64,000 bases of DNA from Polytrichum commune (GCA_950295325.1 OX485808.1:21350527-21414526), one strand, 5' to 3'; shown: positions 44,985 to 57,508, counted from the first letter of the stretch. A program made the numbers and translations. Notes: generated by a model from the sequence alone, not told the origin.

Positions 44985-45915
44985 TTAATTCTCCATGCTG
45001 TCAGAGAATCTGTCTGAGCAGCTAATTATACGAACGCTCGAAACTTATCAATAGATGGATCTGGCCGACACAACCCTGTCTGAGGATAAAACCGATCCCA
45101 CAATTCTATGCAGTTGCAATTGCAATATGTTGAGGAAAAAGTCCACTGCACGCTGTTCATATTCAATAGGACATACTAAAACGGGCCGCCTGGCATATCA
45201 AGAAAAACAACACTGTCTCAAGGTAGTTCTCTCCGACAACGTTTGAGATTGAAGAAGCATTTGCTAGCTGGAGCGAAGAAACCAAGACGAGTCAAGCGCC
45301 GGATCACGAGATGGTAATTCTCAGCAGCTAACCAGTGTGATCATAGCATGCTGCAGGAGATGCCTAGTACACACCTAGACGATGTGACTTTCGAGTGCAA
45401 TCTGTACATACATGAATGGATTCATGCCTACATCGTGACTGTAAACATGCACGATGAGGAAGACACACTCACCAGGTTCTCCTTGTGAAACAAGTTCTCA
45501 GCGCCGCATGCAATTCCACCTTATAGGTAACAATCATCGGCCAAACTACAAAATCAAGATAAAACTATGAACTGACATTGAAAGTCTAATTGGAATCCCA
45601 ACCTTGCCACATTCTGTGAACAAGACAAAAGTAATGGTGAAGGGACAACCCAACCCACGTCGCGCCTGACCAAATTATTATCGACCTCGTTTACGAGGTG
45701 CTCCATCATTACAAAACCACAAAGGATGCTCACAGCACCAGATACCAGAGGCCTCCGTCACCCCGTCACAAAAATTCAAGACCATACAGATACAGCACAC
45801 TGATCACATCTAGCGACCTCTAATCCACACAAAGAAGACTTTGCTTGTAGTAGTTCCAACATGACCGAACTTATTCAGAGACTTGCAGCAGCAAACTTGT
45901 TCGCATGGTCAGAAT
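44985..45915. other. Unassigned spacer
   Basis: Only short frames (for example 45,055-45,246) are present. No repeat or RNA gene was found. Confidence 0.4.
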
Positions 45916-46463
45916 TCATAGTACCTTATTGTCTATCCAATCAGAGAAACTACTTTGTTTGGAGGAAGATGGTGTTGCATCACCAGACTCAGTTTTCATC
46001 TTCTTGTTCTCCACATTTCTCCTTAGAGTCACCTGGCGTCTGGTAGCATCATAGGCAAACTTGGCCCAATTAACTTTGTGGTTGTTCTTCTCAGCTAGCC
46101 ATGCTCGCAAAATGTCGCCAAATAGTACCCATTTGACGGCAAATGACCATATACAAGCTCACTCTGCCTTCTACAATCGCAAATATCCTCCTGTGACAAG
46201 TAGTTTGAATCCAACTTCCACCCTTGGTCACCTCGAGGCCCAAAAAATGCGATAACTGCATCATTGTCAATTCCTACATCTGCACCTAAATCTTTCAAAG
46301 TATCAAGCCCATAGTCTCTCACACCAAGATTTTTTGCAAAATCATCTATTGTCCAACTCTCCCTCTCAAGAACAATAGTAGCAAGTCGAATTTTCTCAGC
46401 TTCTCTTGATGACAAACCATTACCCTCAACTTTCACTCTTTGGACACGTGCCCTTGGTGCCAT
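45916..46463 (-). pseudogene. Hypothetical protein with one frameshift
   Basis: It starts at ATG 46,461-46,463 (MAPRARVQRVKVEGNG) and reads through SWTIDDFAKNLGVRDYG and DNDAVIAFFGPRGDQGW. Near 46,120 the sense passes to another frame (FAVKWVLFGDILRAWLAEK, then NWAKFAYDATRRQ) and ends SFSDWIDNKVL at 45,916. Both parts look protein-like and the second ends in a Lys/Ser-rich tail. The family is not recognised. It could be a host gene with an unrecognised intron in place of the frameshift. Confidence 0.45.
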
Positions 46464-48222
46464 GTTAACAAAGAAAATTTTGCAAAGCAATGTACAAGAG
46501 AAAGAAAGATGTAATGCAAATGCAAAATTTTAAGTTTGAGATGCATACCTCCATTTCAATCTACCCCTTCGTCCTCAAAGTGCACCCCAAACCCTAAGCT
46601 AGCAGAAATTTGTGCTATACTACTAGAACCCTAAGCGCTTCAACAACACAGGAGGTGGTGGAGGCAAGAGGTTCGCAACCCTAAGATCTTGCAAGCATGG
46701 GCCGGACATGAGCTCCCATTTGCTCTACCCCCGGGCTTAGGGTTAATTGTGGGTATATTCTAAAATGATGGGTAATGCTCCTGAAGTCTTCAACTTTGAC
46801 CCGTTATTTCTCAAACTGCAGCAAAGCATCTGTGACTAGCCGTTGCTTCTTGGCATTCATTGGGCCACATTTGAAACTTTAGCCAAAAAAAAAACAAAAC
46901 CAGCGTAATCTTAGATCAGAGCTAATTAATAGTCCACCTTGGGATACATCCCGGCCCACCCCTTTTAATCCGGGGTTTCCCGCCTCCTCCCATATGGCCG
47001 CCACATTCATTAATTAATTATAAAGCTTCATCCGGCCATTAATAAACTTGGGATCCTTTCAATTTTGAAAACATTGGGTCTAGAAAGCATATCAAGTACG
47101 CTTATAATAAACCTATGGATACTTTATGTGACATAGAGTGGAATAAAGGCCACGTTCCATGTGGTTCCCTTTTTGTTCTCCCATGTTCCCTCCCACGTTC
47201 CCATGATATCAACAAGTGGTGAATTCACTTACAACGAATGAGTGCAAGGATCAAAGATTGTCCACTTTACCATGCTTGCACCCACTATAGTGTTGCAATA
47301 TATAAATGTTTAGGTTATACCATGGTTTGGATCAATAAATTACAATTGATATTACACCCAAAAACGTGCACCATACATATCTTTATTACATCCATAAATA
47401 CTATGAATGTAATAGTAGTGGAGATTGAATACAAATATCTATTGAAATTTTTTTCTTTGTAAGGCATGGTTACACCAAAGAAGTAGGCCTTTGGAAAGCA
47501 GGGTATATTGCTAATGATACATAATAATAACTAATTTATGTCAACTTTTACAATTATGCTTGTGATAGGTAAATGTTCATCAAGTGGATTGCTTTAATTA
47601 GGAAGAATTGCAATTGCAAGAACAAATGTGATGTAGAGAGTTTGCCCCGAGACAGGTATATGGTGGTTATTGCTTTTCTAGTTGAAGTGTTAAATAGAAT
47701 GAAGTCATTGTTACAAGTAAAGGCACATATCTTAAATGGTGCCTACACTAGGTAAAGACCACTTTAAGGAGAAAGCACAATCAAGTACGGAAAGAATGCT
47801 CCAATATACTAAAATCGTAATTTTTTTGGTCAAACAACTAAAAGTAGTAGCAAAGTGTTGTTTAAATTGGATTTTTCTTTCATGGTGCCCTCTATTGTTG
47901 TGTTAGGTACTCATACATAAAATATCAAGATAAGTACTTCAAAACTTATCATTAAAAGTATTACTCAAAGGGTAATGACTAAATTTAGTTTTGAACGTAG
48001 ATTTCATGACCTTAAATATTTTGAAGTTGGATTTTTTTTCATATTCCTTGAATTCATTATAAGCTTGAGGGCACCATTACAAAAATTTAAAGAACACCAT
48101 CAATTTAATGTAATTTTTTCATGTTTTAAGCAAATATTAGACAATTACATGTTCAATATATCTACTTGCACGCTTCTTGCACCGTCTTCTAATATATGTA
48201 GATTTTTTTGAAAACTTATTAA
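46464..48222. other. AT-rich DNA, no recognisable gene
   Basis: Only short frames (60-78 codons) lacking any motif. No LTR or TIR pair identified inside. Confidence 0.5.
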
Positions 48223-49135
48223 GATGCGCCCACGGGGAGGTCACTGGCGAAAATCGTAAAAACAACATGTGATAAAAAAAAAAGGTCTAATATATTCATT
48301 GTAAGCAAATTTTGCAAAAAAACGTACATATAATATAGGGGGTTTTAAAATAATGAAACTTGTTTACATGTAAAATACCATCACATATAATGGCCTCTTT
48401 TATTTAGTCAGTACATGTAAAATAGCATGGAAACAATTACTAGGGGTAGCAGGTCTAGGGTAGGGTCTATGCTAGTGGATGAAAAAAAACAATTTTCTGT
48501 TGAAAATGCTTGCAATGGATGGATGACTTTGCACACTGACTTGCTTGAACGTTACTGAACCAACGGTTCCAATGTGGAGTTAATGGTCTCTACCCACGTG
48601 CCGGGGGGGGGGGATTTTGGCGCTTTGTTTGACTTTATTTCACAGCCTAAGACAATGCTTCAGTTGCATGCCTTTGCCTTAGGTTTATTGTTTTGATACA
48701 GTTCATGTGAGTCTAGCATTATGGTTGAACTTCATAATTCATGGTTGTAAGAAGAGAAATGTCCTTCATAAAAAAAATGTCACTTACAAAACCAAAGAAT
48801 AATGGGGTGTACGAAATAAAATGCGGTTTAAGAAAAAAATTGGACAACAGTTGGGCTCTGAGAAAAAAAAATTGGGGTAAAGTCGAAAAAATTGGTTACT
48901 TGAGGTATAAGGAAAAAAAACCTGCACTATAAATAAAATAGGGTATTTTTTAATGATTCCCCCAAAAAATTATAATGACTGATAGGGTGAATTAAAATAC
49001 AAGCATTTACCTTTATTTTGAAAAATACCATACCTTATAATCTTTTCTGTTTGGTAAATAGCCCGCCAATAAATAAATCCTGAGCGCACGTGTATGCATT
49101 AATTAAAGAGGGAGTGACCTCCCCGTGGATGCGCC
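48223..49135. mobile_element. 913-bp element with 23-bp terminal inverted repeats
   Basis: The left end 48,223-48,245 and the inverted right end 49,113-49,135 share 19 of 23 positions, including CCACGGGGAGGTCACT, and all four differences are transitions. The inside is AT-rich with no transposase. A target duplication is not obvious. It is probably a non-autonomous DNA transposon. Confidence 0.6.
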
Positions 49136-50840
49136 TCTTGCATGTTTACATGCTTAAAATACTAATTGATGTGCATCATAAGACTATGTTCCAATCGTAT
49201 ATGCATCCCAAAGCCGCTTCAATGTCTTGCACTTGAAACACCAAGCAAACTTGTCACCGGGTCTTTTTGTAATGTACTCATTAAAGTTTGTTTTTTTAAT
49301 TGCACTCAATTTGACAATGAAATTGGCTTCATAATAATGTTTGCACTAACCGCATTTACATCTAACAAAAGGTCTTTCCATTTTGTTCCCATGGGAAGAA
49401 CCTTTTCAACAACCTTCATCCCCATTGGAGTGTATGTGTTTTGTGCGGCATTGTGTCAGCAAGAGACAATGATGGTTTCTAGAGTGTTAGTTGCTTGTCG
49501 TGTTGCTTCCGTAGGTTTTGTTAAGCCCAAGTTCCCATGGATACGGGACAGGCGGCTTTTTTCTGGCATAAGTTGTTTGTATGTACATTGATACATGTTC
49601 CATGTTGTACATCACACATCTATGCTTTCAAGTGTGATTCCTTTGCATCCTGTCTCATTCACATGTATTCCTCGTTAAACATTCAATTTTTCTAAAGATA
49701 TGAGGCAAAAATCTCCAATCCACATTTCTTCTTGAATAATCTTCATCTTCTCCTATGAAAACAACTAGCAACAACAATGAATACAACAATACTTTGTGGC
49801 CACTTTTGTAATGGATTTTTCTATAAGAAATATTCGACGTTTACACTCATTTGCAATGGGAGGAAAATGTGCCAAAATACTTCCGTAGGCCTTTGCTTGG
49901 CCACATGTTGGCTTGGAGTTCCTTTTGGCTTTGCATATGGCATCACTTATGATCATGCAAGCAAACTCCCTCGAGCATGACATTTTAGAGTGGCCATCTA
50001 CACAGCAAAAACTTGAGTAGGATTCACATTAGAGTGAATGAGAAACTCGAGGATGACAACACCAACATTCCCATTGCCAAGTTGGTTTCAAACTTTCAGT
50101 CAACACAATCATGTAGGTGGGTATTATGACAAATGCCCTCTGCAACAAAAACTCCACTATCATCAAGGAAAAACCACCTCTAAATTCACCCAACCCATCT
50201 TCGGTTCTTGCATTCCAATCAATGCTAAGGTCATGTTGCTCATCAGGGTACATGAAGTCCAAGGGTGGTCATGAGGTGAAAATAGAAGTCAACGATGAGA
50301 CCATTGTTCGCAGGAACTCCTAAGTTTCTCAAGCTCGTCCATCAACACCCTTTCGCACATTGCGTACATGAGGGTATCTAGCTATGACCATGCCCGTGTA
50401 GTCATCCTTCACCATCCCATTTCTCTTAATTACCTTGGCATAATCAACCCTAATTGCCTTCCGACGAGTTTGCACCACCGCCCTCATACATTCCCAGTTG
50501 GTAAGCCTTGCTATCCACTGTTTACACTCACAAGAATGGTCAATTCCTTAATCCGGGCCAAGGTTGTCTATCCCGACGTCACGACGGTGTCGTGCCATGA
50601 CGGACCCCTCCGTCACGACACAATAGGGTCCATGTAGGGTCAACCTAGGGGGCAGCTAGTAGGGTGGGTAAAATACTTACCTTCTTGCCAAGGTGACGTC
50701 CTATGTGGCAGAAAAGGCCGACATGGACGTGGATATGCCTAGCGCCAAGTAAACCATTTTGCCATTCTGTTATCATTTTGTTAAAATCAAAGTAGTAAAA
50801 TATGACTGAGTGTGTGGGGCGGATGGGGGGGGGGGGGGGG
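49136..50840. other. Unassigned region with short frames
   Basis: Frames of 60-141 codons occur on both strands (longest 49,166-49,591, plus), none with a recognisable domain. Near 50,575-50,625 GTCACGAC and GTCGTG words form a local inverted cluster. Confidence 0.4.
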
Positions 50841-51115
50841 ATTTTCACTTTTTTTTTGAAATTGAAGACATAGTCTCTGTTTTTTGGCTCTCAAAAAATC
50901 ATATGAACTCCAAAAAATGAGTTCTTGGTGTCCACGGATAGGTAATGAAGTCCTCTATACAAATATGAAATAACATTTGTACTGCAAGAGAATGTGCGAC
51001 CGTAATTCTATGTTGTTCGCTGGAATCAGCACCTTTTCACTTTTTTGAAATTTTAAGACATAGTCTCTGTTTTTTGGCTCTCAAAAAATCATATAAACTC
51101 CAAAAAATATACAAG
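50825..51115 (+). repeat. G tract plus 192-bp direct repeat, left of the kinase-like gene
   Basis: A run of about 14 G (50,826-50,840) is followed by one full unit from GACATAGTCTCTG (50,867) and a second, cut-short unit from 51,058. The units contain GTGTCCACGGATAGGTAATG and TTGTTCGCTGGAATC. The same units, in the same orientation, lie at 53,518-53,872. Confidence 0.85.
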
Positions 51116-51299
51116 TTTTGTATGAAAAATTGATGGCTTTATTTACATCTCCAGCGGTTACAAAATTGGTATGATTCAAAATTGATGCAAAAGAAATTAA
51201 AAAGTTCTATTTTGCAGTGTCACGGAAGCACGTTGTCGGGTTAGCCATGCTGTATGGAGGCAACTTCAACATGTTCACTACGTGTGTGATGGTTGACCT

Positions 51300-53012
51300 T
51301 TACGCTAGATTGATCTTCGTCAATGCATCCAATGCTACCTCAAATCGCATCTTCAAGCCATTTGGATCACGGTTTAGCTGAAACAAGGGGGAAGTCGAAT
51401 CCTTGTGATAAATCTTCTTTGCCAAAGCACCCACTGAGAAGGACTCCGAGGGAAATGTGTGCCTATGTTTCCAAGCCATCCTCATTGGAGAGGTGGATGT
51501 TCCACGCTGCCCTCGTACATGAAATAATTCAGGACCATCACAGTTGTATTTTGCTTTGTCCTTGTTCATCTCATCCACTGAATTTTTTCCATGATTAAAG
51601 GGGGCGTCTTCATCTCCCCATGATGCCATGTCCCAATCACACACACCAATAAAAACCGTGTTCTCACGGTCTTGTGGGAAATGCAGAATGACATTGTTGG
51701 GATTAAGGTCATTGTGCAACACGTCATGGTTGTGCATTACATCCATAATGCACATTAGAACCCATGCCAAATAAGCTCGATGCCTTCGATATACAACCAA
51801 ACGTTTCCGTGCTTCAAAGTCTGGGCTAGGCGTTTGAAGGATTGTGCTCTCGTAGATATCCAGAACTTGGTAGTCATAGGCCCTCATGTGCTTCAAAGAG
51901 TCTCCATTCCACCACATCGAATAGAATTTATATGTTTTCATATTGAGGTACTGTAGCTTGATTATTCCAGGATGATCTACTGGACATGCCAATGCTTCAA
52001 CTGAACGCTCCTTTCGATTCTCCAAACTATTCGTGGCCTTCATGGTCTTCCCAACCCACTCTATCCAACTAGGGATGAATGATGCTCCATGAATTGTGAC
52101 CCTCCGTACCACTTCGTAGGTCCCTTGGAAGATTTCCTTATCTAAGGCTTTGATCTCCGCATTTTTAGGCAGCCATATGACACCCTGCCGGCCCTGAGTA
52201 GCAATGTTGTCTACCATTTATCTGTCAATAAAAACGGGAAAGTTGCGGGCGGATGTTCCTTTTGCTATTATTACGTCTCTTCTCCAATTCTCGTACAACT
52301 TCTCGTACAGCTCAGACTTCATGCCACTACTACTTCCCTCACCAGGATGCACAACATCATATGTCATTGTTGGATTGTAGATTGCTTCCTTGGCTTCTTG
52401 TTCAATTCAAGTGTATCAATCGCTCATGCCCCTATCTTCTTCAAACTCCACTCCAGCCGTGCCTTCTGTGAGAAGAAGCATCAAATCGTTCTTCACCAAC
52501 TCTAAACCCTTTATACCATTATTGAGGTATTGTCTTTCCAAAAAAACCATGCTGTTATTTCTAAACCATTCCAAAAGCAATGTCCTACAATGATTTCGAA
52601 TCTCATCGCTCCGTTTATCGCGTTTGCCTCTATTTTTCCTTTTCTTTGATTGCGAACCTGGTGTCGTGGACCCCTCCTCCATCCCTTCCGAATCTGCTGC
52701 GCGTTTCAATCCCCGTCGTTCATCACTATTTGAAGCCTGAGGTACATAACGTGCAGGGCTATGTGGTCTTGATGTCCGCCGTGTCGGAGATCGTGGTGGC
52801 ACATGCTGTATACCAGTGGAACTGCATGAGCTTGGTCCCCTTCCTGTTCTCCCTCTATATCCACTATTTCCCCGACTCCCACGTGTTTCACGACTTCCCC
52901 ATGATTGGCTGCCTCCAGAATGACTAACATCAAAAAACTCCTGATCAAATTCAAAAGGATCGGGGCGTGCTCTACGTGCTGCGGGACTTCCACTTCCGGG
53001 CTCGCTTCCCAT
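51300..53012 (-). pseudogene. Protein-kinase-like gene, three in-frame stops
   Basis: From ATG 53,010-53,012 (MGSEPGSGSPAARRARPD) one frame runs to 51,300. The N-terminal third is disordered and basic (QSKKRKNRGKRDKRSDE). Stops at 52,416-52,418 (TGA), 52,407-52,409 (TGA) and 52,218-52,220 (TAA) interrupt it, yet the translation between them (EAKEAIYNPTMTYDVVHPGE) stays protein-like. The kinase domain (305 codons from 52,217) has DHPGIIKLQYL, then VLHNDLNPNNVIL at residues 166-178 (catalytic loop, Arg of HRD replaced by Asn, Asp and Asn kept), and GVCDWDMAS at 191-199 where DFG is expected. A clear Gly-rich loop is lacking, so it may be a pseudokinase. All three stops fit C-to-T change of CGA or CAA. 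Confidence 0.7.
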
Positions 53013-53313
53013 ACCCTCGCCAGTATTTGCAGATGCATTGTTTTGGAGCCAAACACGGTGCAGCCTTGAATCCTCGTCTTCGTAATGAGCAATGTCCTCC
53101 CCCCCATCGTGAAAAAAATCACGTGAGTGAGTGAGTGTAGAAATGAGTGCGTGAATCTGAAAAAAAAATTGCGAGGGTTATCCCACAATTTGCCCTGCCC
53201 TCCCAAACCCCTTAAGACCCGCACGGTGCCGCTGTCCCTTGGGACGCAACAAGGTCTTGGGTCCCAATGTGGTGGGAGGAGAGGAAAAGTGATTGCAACT
53301 AAAGCCCCCCGGC

Positions 53314-53321
53314 TTTATATA
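53314..53321 (-). promoter_or_regulatory. TATA box of the kinase-like gene
   Basis: TATATAAA on the minus strand lies 300 bp before the chosen ATG, with a C/G homopolymer tract 110-165 bp further upstream. The leader between may contain an intron (acceptor-like TTTTTTTTTCAG ending near 53,156). Confidence 0.5.
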
Positions 53322-53424
53322 GGTAAAGGAGAGCTTCATCATGATGGGGCCCACATCATGATGAGATCTTGGTCGGATTTGACGGGGGGAACGCGACGGT
53401 AAGTAGGGGGGAACGTGGGAGCGG

Positions 53425-53495
53425 AGTGGGCGGACGGGGGGGGGGGGGGGGAACGGGGCGGACGGGGGGGAACGGGGCTCGGACGGGCGGGATAT
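53425..53495. repeat. G-rich homopolymer tract
   Basis: Runs of up to 15 G separated by AAC, CGGAC and CTCGG. On the kinase strand this is a C-rich stretch just upstream of the TATA box; it could form a G-quadruplex on the other strand. Confidence 0.75.
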
Positions 53496-53517
53496 TCATT
53501 TTTAAAAAAAAATTTAA

Positions 53518-53872
53518 GACATAGTCTCAGTTTTTTGGCTTTCAAAAAATCATATGAACTTCAAAAAATGAGTTCTTGGTGTCCACGGATAGGTAATGAA
53601 GTCCTCTATAAAAATATGAAATAACATTTGTACTGCAAGAGAATGTGCGACTGCAATTCTACGCTGTTCGCTGGAATCAGCACCTTTTCACTTTTTTTTG
53701 GAAATTTTAAGACATAGTCTCGGTTTTTTGGCTCTCAAAAAATCATATGAATTCCAAAAAATGAGTTCTTGGTGTCCACGGATAGGTAATGAAGTCCTCT
53801 ATACAAATATGAAATAACATTTGTACTGCAAGAGAATGTGCGACCGCAATTCTACGCTGTTCGCTGGAATCC
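53518..53872 (+). repeat. 192-bp direct repeat pair, right of the kinase-like gene
   Basis: Two nearly complete units start at 53,518 and 53,711 (GACATAGTCTC...), matching the units at 50,867 and 51,058 in the same orientation. With them the kinase-like gene is bracketed by direct repeats about 2.4 kb apart. Confidence 0.85.
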
Positions 53873-55189
53873 GAATTCCATGTAACTATTACATAAAAAC
53901 AAATAATCATATGATTATTTTACTACAATTGAACCGTAACCCCTAAATGGTACCAAAATAATGTTTTAAATATTTTATGAATATTTCTTTTGATTTTTTC
54001 CTCTAAATTTAAATATGCCACTTATGCCCCCTCCCCACTTGACATTAGCTAAGCCTAAAAGTGGGTCCTTAAAACTGAGTGTTCACACCATCGACATTAT
54101 CTAGTGCCGAGCCTAGTTGGCAAATGATGTGGCATGGCTTAAAAGTGGAGGTTTTAAGCTAAAACTACCGACCCTCCCATCGGTACCTAGACATGAGGCA
54201 AGAATGTAGGACCTCTAAAAGTGTTGCCTCCCGCTCTTGTGATTGGTTGCTTTTAGTCTTAGCTGTGAGGGCATGAGGAGCTCCATTAACAAAAACCGAT
54301 GGTAAGGATTAAGGCATTTGGGGATGGGACAAAAACTATCCAACATTCATTGGTTGGTAGAGAAAACAATGACCATGTGTGAAAGCTACTTAACTAAAAG
54401 CTACTTGGAAATCTCCGGAGCAAGTTCTTGTAGGTGCATTGGGATAGCCGGACGTGTCCGCTATAACCAAGGGAGCTGTACCCGGGTTTTAGGGAAGTCC
54501 TTGGGTGAGAGGGATGGGCACATGGCACCACCCTCTTTTCACCGGCCCACCCATTTATTTCAAAATAAACGGATCGGGACCGGTACATGGAACTTGGCCC
54601 TTATGCCCGATTGATAGTTTTTTGTTACAAATCAAGATTGTATTTTTTATTATTTAAAAGATTAGTTTTTCTAAAATGTTATGTAACCCAAAATTGAGGT
54701 GACATTTTAGAATTAAATGTATATATCATTTTGATATTTTTTTTAAAATGTCACATGACACTTTGTATTTGGAGTTGAACGTCAAATGAAATTTGTCAAA
54801 CTTATACACTGTACGGGAGCATAGGGGAGGAAGGCTGGGGGATGGGGGGAAGCAGTTTGTATGTTTGACAAAGTTTTTGCAAGTTATTCACTTTTGACAC
54901 GCAAAAACTCGCAAAAAAAAATGCATGTCAATTAACATGCACAATTGAGAAGTTGATACGTACTGTGACTTGTGAAGAAAAAACCACACGTCAATTGATA
55001 TGCTAGTGATGCTTTGGCTGGTTAAATATTGGGTTAATTATGAGGCATCTTAGCTTGACACTGGGATGATTTGAGGTAGACTTTGCAAAATGCAGAGATC
55101 CCCTTCAATTTGAGTGTAATGTACAATGTACAATTCACAATGCCTTAATTGAAGATAGATTGGAAGTAATATTGTTGTTGGGTTTGTGA
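53873..55189. other. AT-rich spacer, no recognisable gene
   Basis: Short frames only; a GGACCGGTAC-containing patch near 54,540-54,600 is not coding in any convincing way. Confidence 0.5.
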
Positions 55190-55337
55190 TTTAAAAAGGT
55201 TTAGGGTTTAGGGTTGTGAAACCATATGAACCACTAAGGTTGAAACACCAATATGTGATTTGTTGAATGAAAATGGCCTTCGGATGCGTGACATGGGTTG
55301 TGAAACCATATGAACTACTATGGTTGAAGCACATATA
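55190..55337. repeat. Telomere-like motif and short direct duplication
   Basis: GGTTTAGGGTTTAGGGTT at about 55,198-55,215 gives two plant telomere units. GGTTGTGAAACCATATGAAC occurs twice, at about 55,212 and 55,297. The second copy lies just before the LTR start at 55,338. Confidence 0.55.
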
Positions 55338-57494
55338 TGTCGCGCACCTCTCCATGAAGAGTGCCCGAAACACCATGGGCACAAGGGGGACCCCGGAGTG
55401 ACACCCGAGACTTGTGGCACCGTTGGTAAGAGGGCCCAAGTGATCCTAGTGTGGGTGAGGGCCCCGGGCGTTGGGAACGCCTCCCACCCATGGAGACTAG
55501 GAGGCACAAGGATAAGGCCATAAACTATGCATAGCTCATGCCATGCTGATTCTAGAATGCTCAAGATCACCTCAATCGGAGGTGTGAGCTAGGAGTTATG
55601 GCCATTTGAGTGGGGCGCTGTCCTGGGACAGCGCCCTGGTACAGCAGTGCCTGGGAGTGATTCCCGGGACTGCCAAGGTTCAAACAGGCATAACTTCGTC
55701 AATACTTGCCCGAATGGGGCTAGTGAGGAGTCCATCGGCATCTACGTGAAGCGTAGATGAAGATGCAGTGGTTGGTTGTTGGAATTAGACATCATACAAG
55801 GAAGTTATGATGGTCTGAAGCTGCTGGGGGCTTCTAGGCCCAGCGGTTAAGGAAAAATGTCTACTTGGCCCCAACTCTTGGTGGAGAGACAAGAGGTTGG
55901 TTGACGGTGTCGTAATGTAAATACGTATACTATATAGATGTGTACGTATTTAATATTGCATTGTGATTCTTGGTCTTGGAGAAAAATAATAAAGAATAGA
56001 AGTAGATTACCTTTTTATTTACTCATAGTTTATTTTAGTTATCATTACCTAAAGATAGAAGTGGATAGAAGTTGCTTACCTTTTTATTTACTCATAGTTT
56101 ACTCTTAGTTACCTTTACCAAAGGATAAAAGTGGATAGAAGTGGATAGTTACCTTTATCCTTTTGTTTACTCACAATTTACTCTTAGTATTGCCTTTACT
56201 TTACTTTTTTTAGTCTTACTTAGTTTATCTTGAGTTACTTTTTGGACCAATGGATGATTAGAATCCATGTGATGAGGATAAGAGAGAACTTTGTCTCTCG
56301 CATGGATAGAGAGAGGTGGTGAAGGAAAGATGTTAGGTGATTATTGTGGGAGAGAAGGTGTGGAGAGAGAAAGAAGTGGATTCGAAGCTCACGGTGTGAG
56401 TTGTTTTGAGAAGAATATGAAATAAAATACGAGGGATTTATGATTCATGAGAGATCTCATTTGTTGTTTTGGAAGTTAGCAATCAAGATTTGTGCTTGTT
56501 TGAGTGGAGGGAAGTCTGTTGGTTCTTAAAAGAAGAGCTGAGACTTCGACCGACCATAGAAGACAGACAAATCGAAGAATTGAAGGCTTCAAGACTCGAA
56601 TGTGTGGTTGCTTGTGGCACGTTGTCTTTTCTTGTGTGTGTGATTCCAAGCCGGTTTTGGAGGCTAGTTGCATTTCATTTCTGCATCGTAATTTGTTTCA
56701 TGTGTGACAACGAAGTGGGATTAATGACCCACAAGGTTGTTTGTGACAACGAAGTAGGATTGATCACCCACAAGGTTGTTTTCTGTCGTTCCCACTGGTG
56801 AGGCGCGATTGCTGGTCACCGTGAGTTTGAAAGTTTAGGAGCCAATCTTTCGGACGTCAGCTCGTGTTCTGACGTCCCGTTTTACCCATCCAAAGCCCAT
56901 GGTTTCTTATCACACTACCCTTACCCTTTACCCATATAGAGCCGCAACATGATAGGTCAACGGGAAAGAGGTTGAAGATTTGAAGAAATTGAAGACTAGA
57001 AGACCTGAAGATTCGACGGGTCCGAAAAAATCTAATTGCAGCCAGAAGCCCAGTGTTTTCCCAAGGCAGAACCCTCTCTACCCGACAACGGTGGGGTAGG
57101 GGCCCCGTGTAGAGTCCTAGACGCTTATATGGGTGAGGTGGTGTGGCCTCACCCACCCGAGGCCGAACGGCACGGCCTCCATGGGCATTGGCCCAATGTG
57201 AGGCCATAGTTGCCTAGTATGGTTCGGGTTGTTGTAATGTTGCTCCGGCAACGCGATGATCAACATGGGATTGGACTTCCATAGACGGATGTTCACATCT
57301 AGAAATGGGTTACCGATTAAAGGATGAGTCCCGAAAGCAAAGTAGGAGGATTGGCTCCCTCCTATGAACTATTAGGTCTAGGGTAGGAGAAGCTAACCAT
57401 TAGCATGGCGGAATGCGAAGGGTTAGCGCTCGTAACCTTAGCTAGAATTAAAAATTGGCAAGATTGTCAAAGGGGGCTAGCAAGGGTTGCAACA
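55338..57494 (+). repeat. LTR of the element-1 family (977 bp in two parts), element 5
   Basis: The parts are 55,338-55,907 and 57,088-57,494. Ends are TGTCGCGCAC and GGTTGCAACA. Because a primer binding site follows directly and no purine tract precedes it, this is a 5' LTR. No matching 3' LTR is found before the window ends. Confidence 0.88.
55908..57087. mobile_element. Solo LTR of a different family, 1,180 bp, nested in the element-5 LTR
   Basis: It starts TGTCGTAATG and ends CTACCCGACA (5-bp inverted ends). ACGG flanks both sides; a 5-bp duplication would be GACGG/AACGG with one transition. It contains a 39-bp tandem pair near 56,705-56,780 (GACAACGAAGT...CCCACAAGGTTG). No coding sense. 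Confidence 0.75.
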
Positions 57495-57496
57495 TT

Positions 57497-57508
57497 TGGT
57501 ATCAGAGC
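57497..57508 (+). promoter_or_regulatory. Primer binding site of element 5
   Basis: TGGTATCAGAGC sits two bases after the LTR end, as in element 1. The sequence after it (AGGGTTTCAAATTTTGAGC) differs from element 1, so the internal region is different. Confidence 0.88.

Noticed and set aside
49166-49591. 141-codon plus-strand frame as a gene
   Set aside because: No motif, no start context and no conserved neighbour; AT-rich flanks make chance openness plausible.
52706-53224. 172-codon minus-strand frame overlapping the kinase-like gene
   Set aside because: It overlaps the N-terminal part of the kinase-like gene in another frame. The frame from 53,012 continues, apart from stops, into the kinase domain and is preferred.
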